Assembly (NCBI GenBank): GCA_026710435.1
Contig: JAPOQZ010000255.1
Span: 1 to 32,631, forward strand
Direction: 5' to 3'
Source: a bacterium
GTDB lineage: Bacteria; Actinomycetota; Acidimicrobiia; Spongiisociales; Spongiisociaceae
Length of the DNA: 32,631 nucleotides
The translations under genes and the position numbers were made by a program. The notes beneath the pieces were generated by a model, which saw only the letters and a list, made by a program, of their open reading frames with translations, made no database searches and was not told where the DNA came from. Of this stretch, positions 19,877-27,874 are shown in pieces; the first letter of the stretch is position 1; each line of letters opens with the position of its first letter.

Positions 19877-20683
19877 CTAGCGTACGTCGGAGCCGGACTG
19901 CCCCAGGTAGGCCCGGATCACCTCGGGATCCTTCTGTATGTCTGCGGGGAGGCCCTCGGCGATCTTGCGACCGAAGTCGAGCACCATCACCCGGTCGGCT
20001 ATGTCCATAACCAGACCCATATCGTGTTCGACGAGGATCATCGTTATCCCCAACTCGTCCTGGATGTCGAGGATGAAACGGGCCATGTCCTCCGTCTCCT
20101 CGAGGTTCATACCAGCAACCGGTTCGTCCAGCAGCAGGAGTTCGGGTTCCATCGCCAGCGCTCGGCCCAACTCCACCCGTTTCTGGATGCCGTAAGGGAG
20201 GAGCCTCACGGGATACTTGCGCCATCGCTCGATCTCCAGGAAGTCGATGATCTCCTCCACTCTGAACCGGTTTTCCATCTCTTCACGCCTGGCTCGGCCC
20301 CACCAGAGAGCTCCGGCCACCCAGCCATGGCTCATCCGTACATGGCGACCCGTGAGGATGTTGTCCAGAACTGTCATGTGGGCGAAGAGCTCAATGTTCT
20401 GGAAGGTACGGGCGATACCCCTCTCCGCGGTCTGGTTGGGTTTCAAGCCCATCAAGGAAAAACCCTTCCAGGTGATCGTTCCCTCCTGGGCCCGGTAGAC
20501 CTGGTTGATACAGTTGAACGTCGATGTCTTGCCGGCCCCGTTGGGTCCGATAATGGCGAACAACTCACCCTTGCCAACATCGAACGACACCCCGTCCAGT
20601 GCCACGAGGCCTTTGAAGGACAGCCGGACATCCCGCACCGCCAGCAGGGGACCGCCGGCGTCGCGACCGCTCACGACAACCAC
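19877..20683 (-). CDS. livG: Branched-chain-type ABC transporter ATP-binding protein (LivG-like)
   Basis: A 268-aa ATPase of the LivG branch. Walker A GPNGAGKT is near residues 47-54, the family's atypical signature LPYGIQKRVELGRAL replaces LSGGQ, Walker B is LLLLDEPVAGMN and the switch His lies in LVEHDMG. As usual for LivG there is an insertion around GRHVRMSHGWVAGALWWG between Walker A and the signature. Two GTG starts are possible: 20683, and 20674, which overlaps the LivF stop as GTGA; the second is at least as likely. It is the last gene of the operon before the restriction locus. Given the acyl-CoA synthetase at the head of the operon, the cargo may be a carboxylic acid rather than an amino acid. 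Confidence 0.92.
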   Translation of the reverse strand: MVVVSGRDAGGPLLAVRDVRLSFKGLVALDGVSFDVGKGELFAIIGPNGAGKTSTFNCINQVYRAQEGTITWKGFSLMGLKPNQTAERGIARTFQNIELFAHMTVLDNILTGRHVRMSHGWVAGALWWGRARREEMENRFRVEEIIDFLEIERWRKYPVRLLPYGIQKRVELGRALAMEPELLLLDEPVAGMNLEETEDMARFILDIQDELGITMILVEHDMGLVMDIADRVMVLDFGRKIAEGLPADIQKDPEVIRAYLGQSGSDVR

Positions 20684-21459
20684 CGCTTGCGTCGCTTGTA
20701 GTGCTTGACGTCCCGGAAGGACTTGCGCTCACCAGCCCGCAGGCCAAGGTAGAACTCCTGGACGTCCTCATCCCGGAGCAGGGTGCCGGGATCGTCGTCC
20801 ATGACTATCGTGCCGGTCTCCATGACGTATCCGTGATGGGCTACGGAGAGAGCCATGTGCGCGTTCTGCTCGATGAGCAGGACCGCAGTCCCCTGCTGAT
20901 TGATCGCGACGATGATCTCGGCCATCTGCTCAACCAACCGGGGCGCGAGACCGAGCGAGGGTTCGTCGAGGATCATCAGCCTCGGTGACTGCATCAGGGC
21001 TCGACCGATCGCCAGCATCTGCTGCTCGCCTCCCGACAGATAACCGGCAACCTGGTGCCGTCGCCCGGCAAGGACAGGGAACAGGCCCATGACCCGGTCG
21101 AAAGCAGCCCGAGCCGCCGCCCGATCACGGACCGTGTAGGCCCCGGCCACAAGGTTCTCCGCCACCGTCATCTCGACGAAAATGCGACGCCCCTCCATTA
21201 CCTGGCTGATGCCCATCCGTACCCGCGCCGACGGCAGCGTCCGGGTGATATCCCGACCCTCGAAGGTGATGGACCCCTTGGTGATCTCGCCCTCGTGAAC
21301 ATCGAGCAAGCCGGTGATCGCTCGGGCGGTCGTGGTCTTGCCTGCTCCGTTCGCCCCGAGCAGGGCAACTATCCGAGCATCGGGAGCCTCCAGGGAGACA
21401 CCCCTGAGCACCCTGACAACGTCGTTGTAGACGACCTCCAGATTCGACACCTCAAGCAC
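20671..21459 (-). CDS. livF: Branched-chain-type ABC transporter ATP-binding protein (LivF-like)
   Basis: A 262-aa ATPase of the LivF branch. Walker A GANGAGKT is at residues 34-41, the Q-loop region reads GISQVMEGRRIFVEMTVAENL (a LivF hallmark), the signature is LSGGEQQMLAIGRAL, Walker B is LMILDEPSLGLAP and the switch region is LIEQNAH, with Gln at the usual place in this subfamily. A basic tail (SFRDVKHYKRRKRWLS) extends beyond compact homologues. The start is GTG 21459. It overlaps the LivG gene and follows the second LivJ-type gene by 75 bp. Confidence 0.92.
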   Translation of the reverse strand: MLEVSNLEVVYNDVVRVLRGVSLEAPDARIVALLGANGAGKTTTARAITGLLDVHEGEITKGSITFEGRDITRTLPSARVRMGISQVMEGRRIFVEMTVAENLVAGAYTVRDRAAARAAFDRVMGLFPVLAGRRHQVAGYLSGGEQQMLAIGRALMQSPRLMILDEPSLGLAPRLVEQMAEIIVAINQQGTAVLLIEQNAHMALSVAHHGYVMETGTIVMDDDPGTLLRDEDVQEFYLGLRAGERKSFRDVKHYKRRKRWLS

Positions 21460-21534
21460 TGCTCACCCGGCCAACCCTCCGATGATCCAAGCACCGATGT
21501 CTACGGGGCGACGTAGCGGGGGAAAGGGCACCGT

Positions 21535-22944
21535 TCATGCGAGCTTGTAGCACGCCTCTTCGAAAACGAACGCCGCGGCGACCGGGTGGGTGTAGGCGGG
21601 ATCGGTAAGCCGGGTTCCGGTCCCCGTAGTACCCGCCGCAAGACCTTCCGGATCCGGGCGGCTGATCCACACCTTCCGCTGCAGGCGGTCGTTGGCAGAA
21701 CCAACGTAGCTTTCGTTGGGGGCGATCCCTCCAAAGTCCAGTTCCTCGATGCTCTTCGCGGCCGCCACAACACCGGCCTGCGTCATGTCCCCGCTCGAGT
21801 AGGCGCGCTTGAGCGCCTCGAACAGGATCATGCCCTCGATGAAACCTTCGATGAGGTAGTCGTTCCGAGGAGTGTCAGGCGCGTACTGATCGACGAGAGC
21901 CCGGACCGCTGCCATGCCAGGTGTGTCGTCGGTCAACGGCGGGAAATACGAACTCACGTAGTAGTCCCGGTCGATCGCATCCTTGATTGGGGAGTCCGGA
22001 GCAACGAGAGCCGGGCTCCAAGTGGGAGCCGCTCCCGACCACAGCGCCTCGAAACCCTGTGCAACCGCCGAGCCGTAGATCTCGGCGAAGGCTCCGGCAT
22101 TGGCAGTCACCCAGACGATGTCGGCACCGCTCTGGGCGATGGCGTTGCCGATCGGAGCATTGTCCTGGCCGGGGATCACCTTCCCGGAGGCGTCGTGAAC
22201 GACCTCCATACCGAGAGCCTCCGCCGCGAGCAGGGCACCGGCCGCGGAATCCAACCCGTAGTCGCCGGGGAAGCCGGCGATGGCCAGCGTCGGGTTCGCT
22301 ATACCGGTCGACTTGGCTAGATCCGACAGGTATCCGATCAGGTTCATGGCCTCGATGCAATAGGGCGTACCGTGAGACATGAGGTTTGCGTTCAGAGCGG
22401 GGTCCGACCAACCCGAGTACCAGGTGAAGGGAACCGCGAGGATCCCGTCCGCCTCCAAGTCCTCCCGGATGGCCACGGTGTGGGGCGATCCGGTGGAGTG
22501 ACCGAATGCCACCACCTGGTCCTTCAACTCCTCGTAGAACTGGACGTGATTGTCCACCGAGTACACCGTGTCCCGGTAGATCAGTTCAACCTGCAGGCCA
22601 TGGACCCCACCCTTGGCGTTGACATCAGCCCAATACACACCGGCGCCCGCCGCTATGAGGCTCGCCAACGGTCCGAACGCACCTGTGAGGTCGGCAAGCA
22701 TCCCCACCCTGATGACGCCGGCTTCGAGATCCACACCGGCATCGGTGGCGATCGTCGTGCGGGCAGGCTGTGCGTCATCCCCCTCATCAACGCCGGCGCC
22801 ATCGTCGGAAACCACCGTGGTCACCGCAGCGGCCGTAGTGGACGGTGCGGCAGTCGCAGGCTCCTCGGTCCCCCCGCATGAGGCAGCCGTAACAGCCAGC
22901 ACGACCATCAGTGTGAGGCATCCGTATCTGGTTCTCATGCGCAT
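21535..22944 (-). CDS. LivJ-type ABC substrate-binding lipoprotein (second copy)
   Basis: A 469-aa Peripla_BP_6 receptor with a lipobox Cys at residue 23 and an Ala/Thr/Asp-rich linker to about residue 65. The ligand domain begins VIRVGMLADLTGAFGP and keeps TGSPHTVAIRE, GFPGDYGLDSAAGALLAAEAL and AIAQSGADIVW. It is a close paralogue of 12660-14045 throughout, including the C-terminal segment DMTQAGVxAAAKSIEELDF, while lipobox and linker differ. ATG 22938 (third codon) is an alternative start with better spacing from AGGA. It lies inside the operon between LivM and LivF, so it is the likely receptor of this importer; the first copy may serve the same permease with another specificity. Confidence 0.93.
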   Translation of the reverse strand: MRMRTRYGCLTLMVVLAVTAASCGGTEEPATAAPSTTAAAVTTVVSDDGAGVDEGDDAQPARTTIATDAGVDLEAGVIRVGMLADLTGAFGPLASLIAAGAGVYWADVNAKGGVHGLQVELIYRDTVYSVDNHVQFYEELKDQVVAFGHSTGSPHTVAIREDLEADGILAVPFTWYSGWSDPALNANLMSHGTPYCIEAMNLIGYLSDLAKSTGIANPTLAIAGFPGDYGLDSAAGALLAAEALGMEVVHDASGKVIPGQDNAPIGNAIAQSGADIVWVTANAGAFAEIYGSAVAQGFEALWSGAAPTWSPALVAPDSPIKDAIDRDYYVSSYFPPLTDDTPGMAAVRALVDQYAPDTPRNDYLIEGFIEGMILFEALKRAYSSGDMTQAGVVAAAKSIEELDFGGIAPNESYVGSANDRLQRKVWISRPDPEGLAAGTTGTGTRLTDPAYTHPVAAAFVFEEACYKLA

Positions 22945-23005
22945 AGTCCTGTGCTCGATCCTTGTTCGTTGCGTAACGACTTCGTCCTGTTTGTGTTTCT
23001 CTACT

Positions 23006-24247
23006 TCAGTACGTGAACGGCCATGCCTTCCAGTAGTTCCGTATCCGTACCCAGATACCGTACAGGCCCAGTGGCTCGAAGATCATGAAGAGGATGATCA
23101 GCAGACCGAATAGAACCTGGTTGAGCTGGAATACCGAGAGGCCGGGACCAACACCGGGGAGCGTATGGACGATCCCGGAGTCATCAGCGGACACCGCTAC
23201 CACCACGTCGGCAATCGCGGCGAGGGTTCCATCGCCGGTCTCGATGAGGCGCTTCAAGGCTTCTGTCGAGTCCTGGACCAGACGGGGAAGAAGCACGACA
23301 AACGCCGATCCCATCAGCGTTCCGGACACGGTACCCGCCCCACCGATGAGGATGATGGCGAGGAACTCCACTGAGAGGAAGAGGTCCCAGGTCTCGGGGA
23401 TCTGGCGACCGACGAACGAGGCGAACAAGGCACCTGCGACGCCCGCAAAGCCGGAGGATATCCCGAAGGCCATCAACTTGTAGCGGAACTCGTTGACCCC
23501 CATCACCTCGGCCGCGATGTCACGGTCGCGTATTGCCTGGAAGGCTCGACCGGTGCGGGTTCGCTGCAGGTTCTTGGCCAAGAGCGTGGCCAGCAACAGG
23601 AACGCCACCAGCATGAGGTAGACCTTGGCCTCCTCGCTGATCTCGAAACCCAGCCACACCGCGTCAGCCGTGAAGTCCACGAGCGGTTCCTCTTCTTTCC
23701 ACCACCTCCACTGGAAGTCCGGAAAGCTGCGTCCGGAGAAGGAGCCTCCTGAAATGAAGGTCAGGTTGCGCCACACCCATTCACCGATGAACACCAGGGC
23801 GAGGGTGGCGAATGCCAGGTAAAGACCTCTCACCCGGACCGCGGCGGGACCTACGAGGAGACCGATCAGGGCGGGGACGATTCCGGCCATCGGCAGCCAT
23901 ATCCACATTGGCAATCCCAACCCCCACAGGTCGCCGGGAGTTCCCCCGAACACTGCGGCGACGTAGGCACCGAGACCCATGAAGAAAGCATGGCCCAGGG
24001 ACACCTGGCCGGCCACGCCGGTGAGCAGGTTTATTCCTAGGGCTCCGATCCCGAAGATGGCAACGTGGGACAGGAGCTTCATCCAGTCGTTGTCGCCCAG
24101 GAAGTCGGGATACAGGGGGACGCTGTGGGCGAACGGGGCCAGTGCGACGAGGGCCAGGAAGATACCCAGAGCGGTCTTCTTGGTGGCCGTCGGCATGAGG
24201 GACTGATCGGCCCCGTAGGAAGTGTGCAGGAGGGGTCGGCCCCTCAT
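23006..24247 (-). CDS. livM: Branched-chain-type ABC transporter permease (LivM-like)
   Basis: A 413-aa membrane protein. It has about ten hydrophobic segments, the LivM N-terminal core GINLLTGVAGQVSLGHAFFMGLGAY, and the cytoplasmic ATPase-docking stretch GRAFQAIRDRDIAAEVMGVNEFRYKLMAFGISS followed by GVAGALFASF. The region EFLAIILIGGAGTVSGTLMGSAFV is also typical. An insertion of about 50 residues after the docking loop (RLVQDSTEALKRLIETG ... TLPGVGPG) lengthens the last periplasmic loop. I set the start at ATG 24247, which overlaps the LivH stop as ATGA; the extra 60 bases of open frame upstream lie within LivH. ATG 24196 is an alternative. Confidence 0.9.
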   Translation of the reverse strand: MRGRPLLHTSYGADQSLMPTATKKTALGIFLALVALAPFAHSVPLYPDFLGDNDWMKLLSHVAIFGIGALGINLLTGVAGQVSLGHAFFMGLGAYVAAVFGGTPGDLWGLGLPMWIWLPMAGIVPALIGLLVGPAAVRVRGLYLAFATLALVFIGEWVWRNLTFISGGSFSGRSFPDFQWRWWKEEEPLVDFTADAVWLGFEISEEAKVYLMLVAFLLLATLLAKNLQRTRTGRAFQAIRDRDIAAEVMGVNEFRYKLMAFGISSGFAGVAGALFASFVGRQIPETWDLFLSVEFLAIILIGGAGTVSGTLMGSAFVVLLPRLVQDSTEALKRLIETGDGTLAAIADVVVAVSADDSGIVHTLPGVGPGLSVFQLNQVLFGLLIILFMIFEPLGLYGIWVRIRNYWKAWPFTY

Positions 24248-25215
24248 ACCCGCCTGACCTCCCCGGTACCGAAGAGCCCGTAGGGGCGGACGAACAGAAC
24301 GCACATCATCAGCAGGTAGGGCACGATGCCACTGAAGCCGGTGCCGAACAGGGGCTGGTTCAGGTAGCTTCCTGCTGCTGCCTCAGCCAGCCCGACGATC
24401 ATCCCCCCTAATACCGCTCCCCCGACGGAGTCGAGACCCCCGAGTATGATGGCCGGGAATGCTCGCATCGCCAGAAGGGCTGTGTCGGGGAAGCCCCCGA
24501 CACGACGTGGATAGACCGAGCCGAAGATACCGCCAACCGTCGCAAGAACGGCCCCGATCGCCCACGCAATCGCAAAGATCCTTCCCACGTTGATCCCCTG
24601 GGCACGCGCCGCCTCCTGATCGAATGCCGTGGCACGCATCGCAACGCCGGTGCGTGTCCGGAAGAAGAGACCCACCAGGGCCATCAGAGCCACCGCTGCC
24701 ACGAACTGGGCAATCTCCGTCTCGGGAATTATCAACGAGCCCAGGTCGACTCTGGAGTCTCCCCAGGGATCAGCCATCGACCGGGGATCGGGTCCGATGA
24801 GATCCGTCACGACCGTCAGCAGGATGATATGCATGCCGAGGGTGACTATCGCCAGCGAGAACAACTCCTCGCCCACCATTGGCCGCACGAAGAGCCTCTC
24901 GAGAAGCATGCCGACCAGAGCCGACATGACGAGGGCGACCAGCACCGAAATGAGCCAGCCCGACAACGGGGACACCTGCAGGTAGCGACCCGGGAAGTTC
25001 AGATCGACCGCCACAACCGCTGTGAAGTACGCCCCGAGGGTTGCCATGGCGCCATGAGCGAAGTTGACGACCTGCGTCGCCTTGAAGATGATCACGAACC
25101 CCATCGCCAGCAACGCGTAGATGGCGCCGAGCGAAAGCCCGTTCACCACCGTACCCCAGAACTGGTGCGACCCGGTCTGGGCCAATACCCCGAGCGAAAG
25201 AGCCGCGCCCGTCAT
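24244..25215 (-). CDS. livH: Branched-chain-type ABC transporter permease (LivH-like)
   Basis: A 323-aa membrane protein with the LivH signature GLSLGAIYALLAMGFVIIFKATQVVNFAHGAMATLGAY at its N-terminus (shown here by its start and end motifs), about eight membrane segments, a docking loop MRATAFDQEAARAQGINVGRIFAIAWAIG and LGGLDSVGGAVLGGMIVGLAEA near the end. ATG 25215 is preferred over TTG 25221 because GGAAAG lies at good distance upstream. It is coupled to LivM by the ATGA overlap. A palindromic repeat and about 250 bp separate it from the acyl-CoA synthetase gene. Confidence 0.9.
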   Translation of the reverse strand: MTGAALSLGVLAQTGSHQFWGTVVNGLSLGAIYALLAMGFVIIFKATQVVNFAHGAMATLGAYFTAVVAVDLNFPGRYLQVSPLSGWLISVLVALVMSALVGMLLERLFVRPMVGEELFSLAIVTLGMHIILLTVVTDLIGPDPRSMADPWGDSRVDLGSLIIPETEIAQFVAAVALMALVGLFFRTRTGVAMRATAFDQEAARAQGINVGRIFAIAWAIGAVLATVGGIFGSVYPRRVGGFPDTALLAMRAFPAIILGGLDSVGGAVLGGMIVGLAEAAAGSYLNQPLFGTGFSGIVPYLLMMCVLFVRPYGLFGTGEVRRV

Positions 25216-25369
25216 CGGCAAGCTTTCCGGAACGCATATCTCTCAGGACTCGGTACGGCGGGGTATTCGAGAACGAGGCAGGGAGAGTGCACAGGCTGAC
25301 GAACTCCTCGCTGCAGGAGTTGAGCCTTCGTCATCGAGCATGGGCGTTCAGCGTCTTGCGGCACACTCC

Positions 25370-25473
25370 TGGGAGGGTGCCGAGCAATCCACCAGCGGCA
25401 TGTCAACCGCAGGCATGATCCCTGGTCGGCGGGCGGCAGGCCCCGGCAATCGTCATTGGTCAACACCCTCCTA
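25370..25473 (+). repeat. Dispersed palindromic repeat, copy B
   Basis: Copy of the element at 1235-1339 in the same orientation, with more substitutions in the inner arms. Its right inverted end CACCCTCCTA runs to 25473 and contains the bases CTA that form the TAG stop codon of the acyl-CoA synthetase on the minus strand. It stands between that gene and LivH, so it may weaken read-through within the operon. The rest of the 25216-25369 gap holds nothing I recognise. Confidence 0.85.
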
Positions 25474-27306
25474 GTACATGTCATCGATCAGCTCTCCGAA
25501 CACCTTCTCCATCGCCGCCCTCTTCAGCTTCTGGGTGGCGGTCAACTCACCATCCTCGTGGTCGAGTTCCTTCGGGATCAAGCGGAACTTCCTGATGTTC
25601 TCGACCCGGGCGAACCTGCCGTTCGTGCGGTCCACCACACCCTGTATCAGCTTGACGATCTCGGGCTTCTCTCCCAGGTCCCGGTAGGTCGTGTATGGGA
25701 TGCCCTGTCGTGTCGCCCAATCCCCCACCGTGTCGAACTCGATACCGACCAGAGCGGTGAGGTATTTTCTGCGGTCGCCCATCACCATCGCCTCTTTGAC
25801 GAAGGGAGAGGTCTTGAGGCTGTTCTCGATCTGTGACGGGGAGATGTTCTTGCCGCCCGACGTGATGATTATGTCCTTGATCCGGTCCACGATCCGGACG
25901 TGAGTACCGTCGATCCACTCGCCGACGTCCCCGGTGCGGAGCCATCCGTCGGCCGTGAAGGCCTCCTCGGTCTTGGCCGGGTTGTTCCAGTATCCCTTGA
26001 ACACTCCTGGGTGGCGGGTCTGGATCTCACCCGTCGCCGGATCGATCCGGAGGCCGGTACCCGGATAGGGCTCACCCACGGTGCCCAGCTTCATTCGCCC
26101 CGGAAAGTTGTTGGTAGCCACCGCGGCGTTCTCAGTCATGCCGTACAACTCGAACATGTTGACTCCCAAACCGTGGAAGAACTCGATTACCTCAGGGGCG
26201 ATGGGGGCCGCCGCAGTGCAAGCCCAGCGGCACCGGCGCAACCCGGTCCTCTCCCGGATGGCCCGGAACACCAGCGGATACCCGATGGCGGAAAGGAGGT
26301 AGCTGGTCGGAGTGTGACCCCCGCCGTTCCCAATCCGCTTACGTCCGATCACTCCGGCGAGGGCAAGTCCGAGCGACATGCACAGGCGCTTCAACCTGGT
26401 GGCGTCGCTGGTCTTTATCAGAATCGACGCGTAGAGCTTTTCCCATATGCGAGGAACGGAGAAGAACAGGGTGGGTTGCACCTCCCGAAGGTTCTCGGGA
26501 ACGGTCTCTATCGACTCGGCGAAATTGAGCACGGCGCCAACCGCAGCCGATGTCCAGGTGGAGAAGATCCTCTCCGCCACGTGGCAGAGCGGAAGGTAGG
26601 TGAGGATCTGGTCGGCAGGTCCCGGGGGTACCCCATCCGGCATTCGCTCCCCGCCCTTGATGAGCACCCCGATGCAGTACGCCATGTTGGCGTTGTCCAG
26701 CATCGCCCCCTTCGGAGGTCCGGTCGTACCGGATGTGTAAACCAGGGTGATCACGTCTTCGGCCCGTGCTTCCTGCATCCGAGCCTCGACCGCGCCGCGG
26801 TTATCGGCCCGGTGCCTGCGCCCTGCCTCGAGGAACTCCTCCCAGAAGACGAACCTGGAGTCGTCCCGGTAGGCACGGAAGCCCCGAGGCTCCAGATGTA
26901 TCACCTTTTCCAGGCCGGGGAGGGTGTCGAGAACCTCCACCAGTTTGTCCGCCTGCTCCTGATCCTCCGCTAGGTGGATACGCGCCCCCGAGTCCGAGAG
27001 AAGGTACTGCACCTCAGCTGCAGGATTGGTCGGATACAGACCCACTGTTATCCCCCGCACCGCCATGGTTGCCATGTCCAGGATCAACCATTCCGGGCGA
27101 TCCTCCGAATGTATGGACACCCTGTCGCCGGCTTCGACACCGAGGGCCAGCAATCCGTGCGCAGCCAGCAGGATCTCTTCCCAGTAGCGTCCCCAGGTGA
27201 TCTCCCGCCATATCCCGTACCGCTTCTCACGCATCGCCACCGAGTCGGCATTCGCGCGCGCTCGCTCCCTGACGAGCACCGGGAGTGTCTGGAACCCAGA
27301 CACCAT
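25471..27306 (-). CDS. AMP-forming long-chain acyl-CoA synthetase
   Basis: A 611-aa adenylate-forming ligase that activates a carboxylic acid with ATP and CoA. The P-loop motif YTSGTTGPPKG lies near residues 188-198, followed by LTYLPLCHVAERIFS, the acyl-binding ELYGMTENAA, and the hinge region DGWLRTGDVGEW with RIKDIIITSGGKNISPSQIE. Length and motifs fit the long-chain (FadD15/ACSL-like) group rather than short-chain synthetases. The last residues (DDMY) end in a TAG made by repeat copy B. Acyl-CoA synthetases at the head of LivFGHM-type operons suggest uptake followed by CoA activation of an aromatic or aliphatic acid; that link is inference. The start is ATG 27306, with only a weak ribosome-binding site. 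Confidence 0.92.
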   Translation of the reverse strand: MVSGFQTLPVLVRERARANADSVAMREKRYGIWREITWGRYWEEILLAAHGLLALGVEAGDRVSIHSEDRPEWLILDMATMAVRGITVGLYPTNPAAEVQYLLSDSGARIHLAEDQEQADKLVEVLDTLPGLEKVIHLEPRGFRAYRDDSRFVFWEEFLEAGRRHRADNRGAVEARMQEARAEDVITLVYTSGTTGPPKGAMLDNANMAYCIGVLIKGGERMPDGVPPGPADQILTYLPLCHVAERIFSTWTSAAVGAVLNFAESIETVPENLREVQPTLFFSVPRIWEKLYASILIKTSDATRLKRLCMSLGLALAGVIGRKRIGNGGGHTPTSYLLSAIGYPLVFRAIRERTGLRRCRWACTAAAPIAPEVIEFFHGLGVNMFELYGMTENAAVATNNFPGRMKLGTVGEPYPGTGLRIDPATGEIQTRHPGVFKGYWNNPAKTEEAFTADGWLRTGDVGEWIDGTHVRIVDRIKDIIITSGGKNISPSQIENSLKTSPFVKEAMVMGDRRKYLTALVGIEFDTVGDWATRQGIPYTTYRDLGEKPEIVKLIQGVVDRTNGRFARVENIRKFRLIPKELDHEDGELTATQKLKRAAMEKVFGELIDDMY

Positions 27307-27349
27307 GGCCGGAGATTGTTCTGAATAGGCTACGGCGGTCAGCGCTTGC

Positions 27350-27375
27350 CCCTCTCGAATGACCCTCTCGAATGA
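27350..27375 (+). repeat. 13-bp tandem duplication
   Basis: CCCTCTCGAATGA occurs twice in direct succession just upstream of the acyl-CoA synthetase gene. It is likely a replication slip; its effect on that gene's promoter, if any, is unknown. Confidence 0.9.
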
Positions 27376-27434
27376 CGTCCCGGGGACGATCCGAGGCTAC
27401 CAAACGGAGCACCGGAGACCCGCCTTCTTCACCG

Positions 27435-27530
27435 ACCCGCAGGGTGCATCGAGGGGCAGGACGCAGCCAGAGGCGTCGATGGCGGTCCAGAGCACGGCGC
27501 CCGCAACGCAGACCGACCACGCACAAACTA
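27435..27530 (+). repeat. Long direct repeat, left copy
   Basis: About 97 bp starting ACCCGCAGGGT and ending AACTAG, repeated in direct orientation at 27653-27749. Some 70 bp in the centre (from GCAGGACGCAGCC to GACCACGCAC) are identical; the first 20 bp differ at a few sites. There is no coding signal in either copy. The unit-to-unit distance is about 219 bp. Confidence 0.9.
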
Positions 27531-27652
27531 GGACACGTTCACGCGCGCGCAGTCGTACCGGTACCCCGGCTCCCCGTGGTTGGTCTGTGGGGCGGCGCTG
27601 GGGTATGGCGCCGCAAGCGGCGTCTATGGCAAGGACTGGCCGACGAAGGCGT
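27531..27652 (+). other. Spacer between the two direct repeats
   Basis: A 120-bp G/C-rich segment with an alternating CG run near 27540 and a small palindrome GCCGCAAGCGGC around 27611-27622. I see no gene. Together with the repeats it makes up most of the roughly 490 bp between the acyl-CoA synthetase and the NCS2-type permease. Confidence 0.4.
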
Positions 27653-27749
27653 ACCCGCAGGGTACGTTGAGGAGGCAGGACGCAGCCAGAGGCGTCGATG
27701 GCGGTCCAGAGCACGGCGCCCGCAACGCAGACCGACCACGCACTAACTA
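27653..27749 (+). repeat. Long direct repeat, right copy
   Basis: Direct copy of 27435-27530. It ends only about 20 bp before the in-frame stop codon that bounds the NCS2-type permease frame, so the duplication reaches into the region where that gene's promoter or start should lie. Confidence 0.9.
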
Positions 27750-27874
27750 GTTTGGGCCGGACGAGCAAGTAGGGTGTACAAACGGCCCGAGTCAACGACC
27801 ACATCCGCTACGAACCGGACGATAGATGCCCACCCCTCGTTTCGTTCAGTGTCGCCCTGCAGTCGGTCATCCTC

